A DNA stretch of 64,000 bases from Carnegiea gigantea (GCA_029747015.1 JAKOGI010000358.1:327501-391500), one strand, 5' to 3'; shown: positions 48,590-60,332, counted from the stretch's first letter. The notes: generated from the letters alone by a model not told the origin. Made by a program: numbers and translations.

Positions 48590-49363
48590 GTTGAATTAAG
48601 TGTAGGGGTGCATCCTACATTTAGTTCACGTATTTTTCATTTTTGAAAGAAAGGGTCATTTTTAGTGCTGTTCTTGTAAATAATGCATGAATATAAGTTT
48701 ATGCTACGCTTTCCTACTTAAATTCTTTCTATTTTGCTTTTCTTATTTTATTCCTATTTGAGTAGGAACTTTTCAGCATGTAACTGTCACTCACAGTAGT
48801 TTAACTTCATCCTGGTATATCTCGTTAATGAGTAACTATCATGATTATTCGACCCATTTGATCATGTCATATAACTGCAATTGAGGTAATAGGAGGACCT
48901 TGCTTGCTTTTCGGGACTATTGAATTAGTACAATAACTTACTAAAATTATGACTTTTGTTGTATTGTTAAAAAATACAAAAATGTTGGCTTAGCAATACA
49001 AATTGGTTCAAGTGGTATGACACTTGTTCCCTTAAGTAGCTTGTATACGGCTATCCACAGCTCAAAACACGCCAACAATAGTTTACGGACAAAAAAAAAG
49101 ATAGATAGATTACTAATATGCATAACAGTAGGTGGCTTGACACATTTTCCCCTTATGTTTAGGCCTTAAATTCAGAGTTATGTATGGAATAACCCATGGT
49201 AGGAGAGTCATGACCCTTTTGGGTGGATTAATGATGAACCACGCTAACAGACAGGGATTTAGAAAAGGGGGAATAAAGTGCAACTCTAGCATCTCTGTTC
49301 GAAAGAGTGTGAGACAGAGAGCATTTACTTCCTAAGAAACCTATGGGCCTCGAACATATCCAT
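48590..49363 (+). other. X copy B 3' noncoding region with SINE-like segment
   Basis: Starts at 'aagtgtaggggtgc' and parallels 7,119-7,892. The SINE-like segment at about 48,981-49,099 has the A-box-like 'tggttcaagtgg' (49,004-49,015), a B-box-like 'gctcaaaac' near 49,060 and an A-run at 49,091-49,099. It ends at the Y LTR. Confidence 0.45.
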
Positions 49364-50040
49364 TGATGTATCTAGCCTTACAATCTCTAAATACACGGCA
49401 CTTAAAGTACTTTGCTACAAATAGCAAGATCCGGAGGCAAACAGAATGTGGGGGCAGATTTGAGTGTGAGAGTGAGATGAGGGAAAGAGAAGATAGTTCA
49501 AGTGTCTTCAAGAGATAATCCAAGGGAGCCACTTTTGTTGAACACTAGGGCAATCTCCTTAGATCAAGAGGATACAGGAACAGCACCTAATTGAGATAAA
49601 GAGACCTAGGACACCACTTAAGTTGCCACACTTAAGATATAGAACTAGGATTTTAGAGGGTTGAGACAATGCTTAAGCTTGTATTCAATTTGGCAAAAGA
49701 CCCTTGCAAAGGGAAGAGATGGGGTATTTATAGGCCCTCCTCTCTTATACAACTCAGCCAAGGTAGCTTACAAGCTAAAAGTTACAAAATAATAAAGTCT
49801 AAACTAGATTACAAGTTGCATGTTTGACAAAACAAGAGATCTATCCTAACTTTGACACCTCATTAGATTAGTAATCTCCAAATTGAGGTGTCAAGCTTAC
49901 AAATAATCCTGGTACATCAGCCTAGACTCTTGAGCTTGTAAGTTACATAAGTGGATCACCAAAAACAAAAGTGGATAGTCAGCCTTCCCTTTACCTGGGT
50001 AAAGGATTTCCTCCTCTACTTTGGCTGGACAAAACTAGCA
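49364..50040 (-). repeat. Y copy B 3' LTR
   Basis: 677 bp, 'tgatgtatctag' to 'aaaactagca' on the + strand. It shares private bases with the left LTR of copy A. Confidence 0.85.
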
Positions 50041-50240
50041 CCAGCTGGTCCCTTAACTCAACTTTAGGGTCATGATTTGATAAATATTTAGATGCCTTTT
50101 CATGCCCTAAATTTTGACAAAATTTGGAGCGAAGTAAATTAACCAAATAGCCCTGTTATTCGGACTGCACTGGATTCTGCCCGGCAGTGCATAGTTTCAG
50201 GTTTTGGCTTGGTTGGCTAACCAAATAGGCTCTAAATGCT

Positions 50241-51600
50241 TTACAAAAGGTCTTGTTGCAAAGCTAAGTCTTTAAGCTTTAAGGGGTGGCATGTGCAAGA
50301 AATTTCCCCTTCTGGATTTTGTTCCAATAGAGCTACAAAACTGGGCCAATTCTCATATGAATTGGCTTGTTCACTGACTATTTTGTTCATGTGGTTTCTG
50401 ACCATTTCATGGACTTCCCTGGCCATCTTAGAGTCCTTAACTTGTGCTGGACCATTGGGGAGGGTTTCTAAAGGTTTAATTAGATGGTCCCCATAATCCT
50501 CCCCGGGTTGGTTGGAGTTTGACCTCAAATACAAAATTTCTTCATTCTCCTCAAAGTATGGACTGAGTTCAGCCACATTAAAGGTCGCAGAGACTCCATA
50601 GTCACCAACTAGGTCCACTTTATAGGCATTAGCACTGATCTTCTCTAATATCTCAAAGGGGCTATCCGACTTTAGCATGATCTTGACTTGCGCTTGCTTG
50701 TGAACCTTTCCTTCCTTATGTGGATCCATACCAAGTCCCCTAGTTGGAAATGGACCTCTTTCTTGTGCTTGTTGGCTTGTTGCATGGCTTGGGCATTGGA
50801 CCTTTCAATTCTCTCCCGTAGTTGAGCATGAAAATCCTTGATTTCCTTTGCTCTCTTCTCGGCCTCCCAACTAAATTTGGTGGGAGTGGGGATGGTTGTG
50901 AGATCTAACGGGGTCTTCAGATTGTATCCATAAACCACTTAAAATGGGGAGAGGTGAGTGGCCTTGCTTGGTGCCCTATTGAAGGCAAACTTCGGATGAG
51001 GTAGGAGTTCATCCCAAGCCTTCACATTCCTTTTCACAAGCACTCTATGCAAGGTTCCTGAAGTTCGGTTGGTTGCCTCGATTTGGCCATCGGTTTAGGG
51101 GCGACAAGTGGTGCTAAACTTGAGGTGAGTCCCCATCTTCTTCCAAAGAGTGAGCCAAAAAATGACTTAGGAACTTAGTGTCCCTATCCAGAACCATACT
51201 CCATGGGATGCCATGAAGTCTTACAGTCTCCTTGAAGTAGAGATTGGCTATTTAGGAAGCATCATGGGTGGTATGACATGGCACAAAATGAGCCATCTTT
51301 GAGAATCGATCCACCACTGCCATGATGGAATCCTTGCTTCTTTGGGTCCTTGGTAAGCCCGTAATGAAATCTAAACTAATGTCCTCCCATGGTGCCATGG
51401 GCACGGGTAAAGGAGAGTAGAGGCCATGAGGGAGAACATGGCTCTTGGCCATTTGGCAAATTGAACACCTCTTGATAAAGAGTTCTACATCCTTAGACGT
51501 CTTCAGTCAATAGTAATGCTCCTTGAGCATTAAGTAAGTCTTCTCTACCCCAAAGTGGCTGGCTAGAGCACCACCATAAATTTCTTGGATTAATAGCTCC
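50241..51600 (-). pseudogene. Y copy B integrase and C-terminal tail remnant
   Basis: HHCC region near 51,590-51,440 ('HFGVEKT', '[11 protein letters not shown]'). The core in 51,252-51,452 has '[14 protein letters not shown]' and a '[14 protein letters not shown]' segment missing from copy A. 'MVLDRDTKF' follows. The C-terminal frame 50,241-50,729 is open for 162 codons, with 'NAYKVDLVGDYGVSATFNVA' and then a long tail reaching the LTR region; the preceding frame 50,672-50,938 has 'GDLVWIHIRKERF'. One base deletion near 50,690 relative to copy A separates them. No canonical chromodomain is visible in the tail. Confidence 0.7.
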
Positions 51601-51799
51601 CTAAACCCACATTTGAGCATGCAAAGCCAGGGTCCCTTGAAAAGAAACCCTCTTGAATATAAAATAAGCCGTGGGTATGACTAGCACATTTAGCATAGAT
51701 CTCCTTAAAATCTTCATCGTCGGCATACATTGCTTTGACAATCTCAAATCTAAGAACCTTGGATTCTGGGACCGAAAGGAGGAAATACCTCGTTGAAAG

Positions 51800-52960
51800 G
51801 GCATCCGCTCCCTTATTCAATGTGCCAGCTTTGTGATGTATCGTGAAGTTGAAAGCCTGAAGGTACTCAACCCACTTAGCATGGCGGGGATTGAGCTTGT
51901 GTTGCCCTTGAATGAATTTGAGGGCCTCATGGTCCGAATGTAGTATGAGTTCAGCCTGCACGAGGTAGTGTCTCCAATGCTCCAAAGCCCTCACTATAGC
52001 ATAGAACTCCTTGTCGTATGTTGAGTACTTCCTCTTGGCTTAATTCAACTTCTCACTAAAGTATGCTATGGGCCACTTCTCTTTAGACAAAATAGCCCCT
52101 ATTCCCACTTCGGACGCGTCACACTCCACCTCGAAGACCTTGGAAAAGCTAGGGAGTGCTAGTGTGGGAGCACTTGTAAGCCTCCTCTTGATTTCTTCGA
52201 AGGCTGAATGGGCTTGCTCGTTGCATTCAAAGGTCTTGCCTTTGAGAACCTCGGTCATGGGAGGAACAATAGAGCTAAAGTCCTTCATAAATCTCCTATG
52301 AAATAAGGCCAAGCCATAGAAGCCTTGGACTTGATGCATGAAAGTGGGAGTAGGCCATTCCTGGATGGCCTTGACTTTATTTTCATCTATATGAATCCCT
52401 TGAGCCGAAACTACATAACCCAAGAAGATGATTTAGGGTGTAAAAAAGTGGCATTTCTCAAGGTTACCATAAAGTTCTTCTTGAGCCAAGATTCTCAAGA
52501 CTTAGTGAAGGTGATTGGCATGCTCTTATTCGTCCTGACTATATATAAGGATGTCATCAAAGTATACAGCGACAAACTTGCCTATAACTGGCCTAAGCAC
52601 CTTATTCATGAGCCTCATGAAGGTATTAGGTTTATTAGTCAAGCCAAATGGCATAAGCAAGCACTCATAAAGGCCGCCCTTGGTCTTGGACGCCGTCTTC
52701 CATTCATCCCCTTCAAAGATTCGGATTTGGTAGTAGCCACTTCTAAGATCAATCTTAGAAACGATGGTGGCTCCATGAAGCTCATCAAGCAAATCTTCCA
52801 ATCTTGGGATGGGGTACCAGTACTTGATTATGATTTTATTGATAGCCCTACTATCAACACACATTCTCATGCTCCCATCTTTCTTAGGCACAAGTAGGGC
52901 CAGGATAGCACACGGGCTTAGGCTCTTACGGATTAGCCCCTCAGCTAGGAGGTCATCAAC
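51800..52960 (-). pseudogene. Y copy B reverse transcriptase / RNase H remnant
   Basis: The best-preserved RT in the window: 52,526-52,891 is open for 121 codons with '[11 protein letters not shown]', '[20 protein letters not shown]', '[12 protein letters not shown]' and intact 'YFDDILIYS'. After one stop, 52,040-52,423 continues with 'FLGYVVSAQGIHIDENKVKA'-type connection and the RNase H start 'VECDASEVGIGAIL'. The RNase H end is in 51,590-51,994 ('HSDHEALKFIQGQHKLNPRH'). It keeps the 92 bp after the active site that copy A has lost. Confidence 0.8.
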
Positions 52961-53560
52961 TTGGCATTGGATCTCTTAGGTGTCTTGGCGGTTCATCCCA
53001 TAGGCCGATTTATTTGGGAGGGTGGAACCGGGAATGAGGTCAATTTTATGTTGGATGGACCTTTTGAGGGGTAGGCCGTGGGATATTTCTTATGGGAAGA
53101 CATGTTGAAAGGTGTGTAAAAGAGGGGTGAGTAATGGGTGTCTTAAGGCCGTGGCTAAGGTCGGTTCTTAGCCTAGCAAAATCCACTCCTTATAAGGCTC
53201 ATATTCATAGATTTGAGACTTTAGGAGGTTGGTAAGGAAGGCATCCATTTGGGGGCTTTCTTTGGGTTTGGAACGGGAAGACGATTTGAGTGGTGTGAGG
53301 GTGATCTTCTTGCTGTCCTTGGTGAATGCATAGGTGTTCATACGGCCATCATGCATAACTCTCTTATCAAAGAGCCAAGGCTGTCCCAATAAGACATGGC
53401 AAGCATCCATGGGCATAATGTCTTATTAAATCTCATCTTTATAAGTCTTTCCAATGCTTAAAGATAGGAGGCACCGAGTAGAAATTTGCAAACCCTTGCT
53501 TTGGTTGAGCCATTGAATGGTGTACGGTTTGCGGTGTGGGGTCACCGAAAGTTTGAGCTT
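52961..53560 (-). pseudogene. Y copy B protease region remnant
   Basis: 'MPMDACHVLLGQPWLF' (53,168-53,416 frame) is the C-terminal protease block. The active-site segment 'CSFIIDRGSSANVS' ends the upstream frame near 53,580, with Arg in place of the residue between the catalytic Asp and Gly. The protease-RT linker runs to 52,961 with stops. Confidence 0.6.
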
Positions 53561-54831
53561 GTCCACCATGGATTGTTAGGAAACATTTGCAGAACTTCCC
53601 CTATCAATGATAAAGGAGCATACTTTGCCACCTACGGTGCACCTCGAACTGAATATAGACTCCCTTTGCTCAAACTCATCTTGGGAAGCTAGGCCACTCA
53701 AGGCCCTCCTAATCACCAAAAGTTCCCCTTCATCCAGCCCTTCTTCAACCTCCTCTAAAGGCTTATTCAAGTACAATTCCTTCTCCCCTCCTTCCTCCTC
53801 CTCAAATTCCTCAAAGGAAGCTTGATATTCAGCGAAGGTGGCAATCCCTTTTTTAGGATATTCGAACGTAATGTATCCTAGTCCTTGACACTGAAAGCAT
53901 CTCCTTCTATCATCCGGTTTGGGCGGGTTCCTTTGAGAGACATTCTGGGCAGTAGGGGGTTTGGCCATGGTGGTGTAGTTTGTGGTCTAGGGTTTGTGTT
54001 TGGGGTTCTTTGAAAAGGGTAAGACCGAGTAGGAGGCTTGGACAAAGTCCCTTTACCCTTAGCTTTCCATTATTGTTCCACTTTGTAAGCAAGAGAGCTA
54101 AGGTCGTCAAGAGAGGAGTAAGGATGAAGTTCAATGATATGGGCAATTTGGTCATCCAAACCACTCTAGTACCTCACAAAAGTTTGGGTCTCATCCTCCT
54201 TCAAGTCACATTTTAAAAGGAGTTATTCAAACTCCCTAGTATATTCCTCCACACTCTTGGTACCTTGTTTGAGATGATGAAGTTTGAGGTAGTTATCTTG
54301 GAGGTAATGGGTGGGTACGAATTTAGCCTTTAGTTTGTCTCTCATTTGAGCCGAAGTATGGATCTTCCCTTTCCCCTTTCGAGCCCTCTTGGCCGCTAGG
54401 TTAGCCCACCAAATTGAGGCATATCTATGAAGCTTAAGGGCTACAACCTTTGCCTTTTCCTCATCTGGGATGTCCATGTAATCAAAGACTCTTTCAACCA
54501 TCTGAAGCCAGTCTGGGAATAGGTCTGGATTTAGTTGACCTTCAAACTCAGGAATGTCAACCTTATAATCAGGGTTGGCTCCCCCTCTAGGCCGAAATGG
54601 CCTTCCTTCTTCGCTTTCTTCACTTGAGGAATCGTTTGGATGGCTTTCCTCTTCCTCGGGTTCAAGCCGAGGCCCTTGTTCTGTAGGGCTCCTTGAGTTT
54701 CTTAAGCTCCTTCTTTTCTCCTCTAGGAGTTGGCCAAGTTGAGATTGGAAGTACTTGACTTGAGCCTCCAATTCGGCCCTCTCCTTAAGAGCATTCTTCG
54801 TAACTTGTTTCAGTCTTAGGCTAGATGACAT
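53561..54831 (-). pseudogene. Y copy B gag remnant
   Basis: From Met 54,831 the frame stays open for 202 codons, covering the coiled-coil-like N-terminus, 'VDIPEFEGQLNPDLFPDWLQ', 'LHRYASIWWANLAAKRARKG' and 'VEEYTREFE'. It ends at a TAA where copy A has CAA. The zinc knuckle near 53,875-53,910 reads CFQCQGLGYITFEY: His and the last Cys are both Tyr, unlike the intact copy A knuckle. The downstream linker 53,576-53,968 is open. Confidence 0.75.
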
Positions 54832-54920
54832 CTTTGAGATCGGGTTCTATGTGGGTTATGTGTTTAGGTTAAGAGGGTTGTGTTTAGGCTTGGGGAAGCT
54901 ATGGCCATAAGAGTATAGCC

Positions 54921-54935
54921 TAGGCTCTTATACCA
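54921..54935 (-). promoter_or_regulatory. Y copy B primer-binding site (tRNA-iMet type)
   Basis: On the - strand 'tggtataagagccta', two bases inside the 5' LTR. It differs from the usual initiator-Met site by one base, at the same position that is changed differently in copy A. Confidence 0.8.
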
Positions 54936-54937
54936 AT

Positions 54938-55614
54938 TGATGTATCTAGCCTTACAATCTCCAAATACACAGCACTCAAAGTACTTTGCTCCAAATAGCA
55001 AGATCTGGAGGCAAATAGAATGTGGGGGTAGATTTGAGTGTGAGAGTGAGATGAGAGAAAGAGAAGATAGTTCAAGTGTCGTCAAGAGATAATCCAAGGG
55101 ATCCACTCTTATTGAACACTAGGGCAATCTCCTTAGATCAATTAGGATACAGGAACACCACCTAATTGAGATAAAGAGACCTAGGACACCACTTAAGTTG
55201 CCACACTTCAGACATAGAACTAGGATTTTAGAGGGTTGAGACAATGCTTAAGCTTGTATTCAATTTGGCAAAAGACCTTTGCAAAGGGAAGAGAGGGGGT
55301 ATTTATAGGCCTTCCCTCTAATACAACTTGGCCAAGGCAACTTACGAGCTGAAAGTTACAAAATAATAAAGTCTAAACTAGATTACAAGTTGTAAGTTTG
55401 ATAAAACAAGAGATCTACCCTAACTTTAACACCTCATTAGATTAGTAACCTCCAAATTGAGGTGTCAAGCTTACGAATAAGCCTGGTACATTAGCCTAGA
55501 CTCTTGAGCTTCCAAGTTGCACAAGTGGATCCCTAAAAACAAGAGTGGACAGCCGACCTTCCCTTTACGTGGGTAAAGGATTTCCTCCTCTACTTTGGCT
55601 GGATAAAACTAGCA
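54938..55614 (-). repeat. Y copy B 5' LTR, shared with a second Y interior
   Basis: 677 bp with complete ends. The + strand continues after 'ctagca' with the same 'ccagctggtccc' that follows the left LTR, meaning this LTR also serves as the 3' LTR of another Y unit. Confidence 0.85.
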
Positions 55615-56092
55615 CCAGCTGGTCCCTTAACTCAACTTTAGGGCTATGGTTTGATAAATATTTAGATGCCTTTTGATGCCCTAATGTTTGACAAAAGTTG
55701 GAGCGAAGTAAGTCAACCAAACAGCCCTCTTATTCGGACTGCGCTGGATTCTTCCCGGCAGTGCACAGTTTCAGGTTTTGGCTTGGTTGGCTAACCAAAT
55801 GGGCTCCAAATGCTTTGCAAAAGGTCTTGTTGGAAAGCTAAGACTTTAAGCTTTAAGGAGTGCGTGCAGGAAATTTCCCCTTTTGGATTTTGTTCCAATA
55901 GAGCTATAAAACCGGGCCAATTCCCAAATGAACAGGCTTGTTCACTGTTCGTTTTGTTCAGGTGGTTTTTGACCATTTCATGGACTTCCCTAACCATCTT
56001 GGACTCCTTAACTTGTGCTGGACCGTTGGGGAGGGTTTCTAAAGGTTTACTTGGATGGTCCCCATCATCCATGAATGGAGTTTAAAGTGGGG
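55615..56092 (-). pseudogene. Partial second Y interior (pol C-terminal tail)
   Basis: About 480 bp matching 50,041-50,510, including the open frame 55,791-56,072 with 'LPNGPAQVKESKMVREVHEM', the equivalent of the copy B integrase tail. It stops just before an A-run and the CACTA terminus. The rest of this unit must lie beyond the transposon or be lost. Confidence 0.8.
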
Positions 56093-56100
56093 AAAAAAAA

Positions 56101-56580
56101 CACTACAAAAATAAGGCTTTTACCAACAGGGGTGTATCTGTAGGTGCAAGCCATTTTTATTTTGATAAGGTTTCACCAACAGATAATGGCCAATCACTAA
56201 AGTGTTGGTAAAAATCTGTCGGTAAAAAATATTAACGATAGATATGTACTAACTGCGTAACTATTTTCTAGTACAAACATATGCACTTTGTTTGTGATAG
56301 TTATTTCTTTACCAACAAATATGAGTGTGTTGAGTTATGTGTTTGTACCAACAGATATATTTATTAGTAATTGTTATCTTCACGCCATAGCATTATGTGA
56401 CAACCTTATCTATTGGTTATAACGCCTTCTCATCAAAAGTATATATTGGTGAAAAGTTCTTACTGCCAGTGATATATTTTGCTAAAATGGAATTTGAGCC
56501 AAGTGTATATGTTGGTAAATAGCATCTCCTTTCAAATTGTTTCTATTGGTAAAGGCCTTACCACAAGAGTGAAGAAACTA
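56101..56580. repeat. CACTA terminal inverted repeat start and subterminal repeats
   Basis: At least eight copies of a motif close to 'accaacagata' or its complement 'tatctgttggt' occur, in both orientations: near 56,122, 56,174, 56,204, 56,311, 56,346, 56,410, 56,445, 56,510 and 56,543. In En/Spm such subterminal motifs are bound by the TnpA protein to pair element ends. The motif set differs from that of maize En/Spm. Confidence 0.8.
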
Positions 56581-57665
56581 TTGGGTATATTCCAAACCTC
56601 TCACCATTTCTCTATACAAAACACACTTTTAGAATGTTAATATAAAAGAAATAACAGTTTCGCACAATACTTTGGTCCTTCATTACAATTAACCAAAAAG
56701 TTTATCAAATTCCATCACATTAAACAAAGTACTACCATTGCATATATCATCAAAAAACCTACTACATCTAAGTACCTCAACATTATCAAGCAAATGTCCA
56801 AACTAAAGTATATTGTTCAATAATAAGCTATACTATATTGTCATCATATTCATCTTCCTCTTGTTCTTCCTAATATTCATTTTGCTCCTCTTCATGTTTG
56901 GGATCATCTTCTTCAAAGCCATGGACATTCATATTTTCATTGTTAACTTCATTTGAACATGACGAAATTATATCCTCTAATAAACCATGGCAAATGGCAA
57001 CAAACAGACCATAATCTCAATTATCACATAACATAATGTGAAGCAGTGATCATCAATGTTCATGATGCATAACACACCATAATAGTTGACTCTACCAGTC
57101 AAGTATGAAGCAATGATTTAAGCTCATTGCATAACATGATTATCATATAATAGCTAGACTAAAAAAGGTTATTATAAGGGAACCCAAACAAAGAACTACA
57201 AGGGAAATTACTTTATATGATCATATTAAAGACTAGAATTGCTACTGATATTTCTTACAATTCCATACTGACATTTTATAAGATCCCCAAGAATTGCCAG
57301 TCAATTTTTTAAATGAAGTTTTAGACTAACATGTACAAGGACTATTACAATCTAAACGTTTATATACCTTTGTAATTGGTATGATATTATTAAATTCAAA
57401 CAAGTTGACATACCATATATTTGAATTGACCACAAGATTTTTTGTTGATATACAACTCACATTTCCACTATAGCATATCATCACATCTTTCCTAGATTGC
57501 TATCAAATTCGCTCATTAACATTGACAGACTGGAAGATGAAAATAATGGACACAATCTACACCTTAATCCACAGCGAAGGGAGAAATATGATGCACTATT
57601 TGATCAAGCAAAGAGAAAAATGAGGAAATCAAGGTGAAACAAAATGAACCTGAAGTTTTAGAAGG
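56581..57665. other. CACTA noncoding region
   Basis: About 1.1 kb, AT-rich, no supported coding frame. It would be the 3' flank/UTR of the - strand Transposase_24-type gene. Confidence 0.5.
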
Positions 57666-59125
57666 ATGAGCATCATCTTCTGTAACTTATGAACTTTGGC
57701 TCTAGTTTCCTTGTTTTCTTGCTCAATTTTGATTCTTTTAACTCGTTCTTCCTCCAATGCACATCTTTTAGAATGGGAACAAGGAACTTTGATGCCCATC
57801 CAAAATGTTTTTGCTTAGCCCTATTTATCTTCTGATGCAACTTTGTTAAAAGTCTTATCCCCAGTAGCAGTATCACATGTACCATCATCAAACTGGGACA
57901 ACTCAATCTTAATTACTTCTTATCAAGTTATAAACAACCACGAGATGAAAACATCATACAAACAATGATAAGATATAAATACAGAAAATGCATATATATC
58001 AAGAAATTGTTAGTATAAAGTAAGATTAACATCAAATGAATATATTAAAATAACAGTTTACTTACCTTTGCCAAAGCTAAAGCATTATCAAGTTTTGAAG
58101 CATTCTTAGGATCATATGTCTTCAACAAGATTTAAAGCCTGTCTAGCTTATTACCTTTTGCCTAAATAATACACATACTACACAATAATACAAACAAAGT
58201 ACCTAAAGGTATATTTCATAAGATTGAATTGTATAATACCTCCTCTTCTGTACAGATTCGCACAAAACTCTTAGTTCCTACGTAATAAGGCAACTTTGAA
58301 TTGGGTCGATTGTAATACCCCTTTTACTTCTTTCCTAATTTAAAACCAAATCAAGTGACGTTATTTTTGACAAACTTTGGCAATTACTACTCCAAAACAA
58401 TATATAAGTTGAACACCTACCTATGCTTTGTTAGATTCCCAAACTTGTACCAAATGTTCCTGATTTCAGGGTGTATATGATCAGGCCTCATAGCTATTAT
58501 ATCATCATGAGTTCTTCCATCAAACTGCACAACCTTTTGCTCAGATTTGTAACCTCTCCAACAAGCATCCATTTTTTCCATCACCCATTCATAAGGATCA
58601 CGTCCATTAGGCAAGTTAAATGACCGCTATTCTATTAAAATAAAAAGATAAGTTAGGAGAAAAATATTATTGTCCTATGTATTGATCATACTTACAATCA
58701 ACTATTTGTGTTTGCATCATTTCGCAAATTGAATTTCCATATACCTTCACTTCTTGCCACAACAAATCTTTCTTGTCTGGTTCCATTTTCCTCCTATCAA
58801 AGCAATCAAATGACAATCTTCTAGGGTCTCTTACAAGACAACCAACCAAAGAAGACATTTGTCCTGTAGAATTACTAATGGGTTGGAGTTCTTCACTGAC
58901 ATCGAAAAATACATGGTCCTTTACCACTTTTCTCTTTTTACAGCCGTGACCATTTTCATTTTTTTGCTTCATTGCTTGCACTCGTCTTCTACTTGTAGCA
59001 TTGCAACCATCTTCATTTGCTGATGATAGAGGCTCATGATTTGTTTCAACATTCATATGCTCCATTGTGTTTGATGTTTCACCATTAGGTTGATTGAGTT
59101 TGACGAATATGGCTTGGATTGCCAC
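57666..59125 (-). pseudogene. Plant Transposase_24 (Ptta/En/Spm)-type gene, spliced, disrupted
   Basis: Exon 1 (59,125-58,745) holds a basic, nuclear-signal-like stretch ('GCKKRKVVK') and 'FDCFDRRKMEPDKKDLLWQE'. A GT donor at 58,744 and AG acceptor at 58,628-58,627 join it in phase to exon 2 (58,626-58,421), with 'FNLPNGRDPYEW', 'DACWRGYKSE' and 'MRPDHIHPEIRN', followed by donor GTAGGT. Exon 3 (about 58,310-58,250) reads 'SKLPYYVGTKSFVRI', and exon 4 ends at 58,066 before GTAAGT ('NASKLDNALALAK'). The last exon (about 57,910-57,666) has 'TATGDKTFNKVASEDK', then two in-frame stops, then a coiled-coil-like Glu/Lys-rich tail. The family is thought to bind element DNA. The start Met is uncertain. 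Confidence 0.7.
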
Positions 59126-60192
59126 GTACCCTTTCTAATAATCGGAAAAAAGAAAACAGTCAAAATTAGAAAAAAAGTAAAGATAAAATAAAAATAGCTT
59201 GCACAATAATATGTCACTTGAACACCCTGTTGGAAGACATTAAGGATGTAGTTTTTAGAGGAAGGCTTTGCCAATAGAGACCAAAAGTAAAGAGTTTATG
59301 ATATTTAAATTTTTAAAAAAAACTTAGTATAATGTGAGCATATGTGTGACGTATATTAACGAAAATATTAATATTGATATAAATATGTGTACATAGCAAG
59401 ATTAGAAGTTTACTTGAATGGGCTTCTTGATTTAGATAATTTCAAGCTGGATGGGTATGCTCTAGATCACTCTGTAACACTTGAGGCCATAGGAAAAAAA
59501 ATTATCAATATATATAAACAAACTATGCAGGTGAGCACGCAATAATTTTGCACAACTTACTTGCTGTAGATGTTGAATTAAGACCATTTATGGGCAATCT
59601 ACTCTCACAAGAAGTATTAATGCTCTTACTACTTAAGTGTTGTCTTCGTAAACCTTCCCCTAAAAGAAGAAAAGGTAACCCTAATAGGGAGGGGCATAAG
59701 CTTTAGTAACGGAATACACAATTATATAAATAGGATTCCAAGCCATTCATAATAATAATTTACCCATTTTATGAAGCAACATGGACCATATAACAATAGC
59801 CATTTGCTCATCAATTTGCTTAGTTTTAATCCTTTTGTATTTTCCTACTTGAAAATTATATTATTGAAATGAAAGAAAATAATACATTATTTTACTAATA
59901 AATTTACTAACGTCCACTCCAAGTATAGTCAATTAGTTAACAGGATTTTCGTCATTGAGAACTTACTAGCTCAAGTATGATCATATGTGGTTTTCTAAAA
60001 GAATAAAGAGCAGCAAACTACTGAGCCTCCAAATGTCGCGACATGATTTGATGAAATTGATGAAATTGTTTGCTTCAACCTATGACGACTTCTTATAGTG
60101 GGATTAGGATTCTTCACTTTTGAAGTTAGAAAGCTCTATGTCAATTTAAATGCAAACATTATCAAATATATGATACAAGATTTAATAAACCA

Positions 60193-60230
<38 letters not shown>

Positions 60231-60278
60231 AGTATGTATATGTGTACATATACTTTTGTGTGTGTGTGTTTGTGTGTG

Positions 60279-60332
<54 letters not shown>

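Larger units (their letters stand above)
41041..49363 (+). mobile_element. Athila-like retrotransposon X, copy B
   Basis: Collinear with copy A (1-7,892) from 41,533 onward, with the alignment offset drifting from 41,533 to 41,471 through small indels. Copy B supplies about 490 bp of extra 5' sequence that lies outside the window in copy A. Genes are broken at mostly the same places. The right end is cut by Y copy B at exactly the same base as in copy A. Confidence 0.8.
49364..56092 (-). mobile_element. Chromovirus-like retrotransposon Y, copy B, plus partial second interior
   Basis: Two LTRs of 677 bp each (49,364-50,040 and 54,938-55,614) surround a fuller interior than copy A. After the right LTR another Y 3' interior begins (55,615-56,092), so the structure is LTR-interior-LTR-partial interior sharing the middle LTR. 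The array is terminated by the CACTA element at 56,101. Confidence 0.85.

Noticed and set aside
52325..52897. 190-codon + strand open frame
   Set aside because: Antisense of the Y copy B reverse transcriptase; the - strand carries the conserved motifs.
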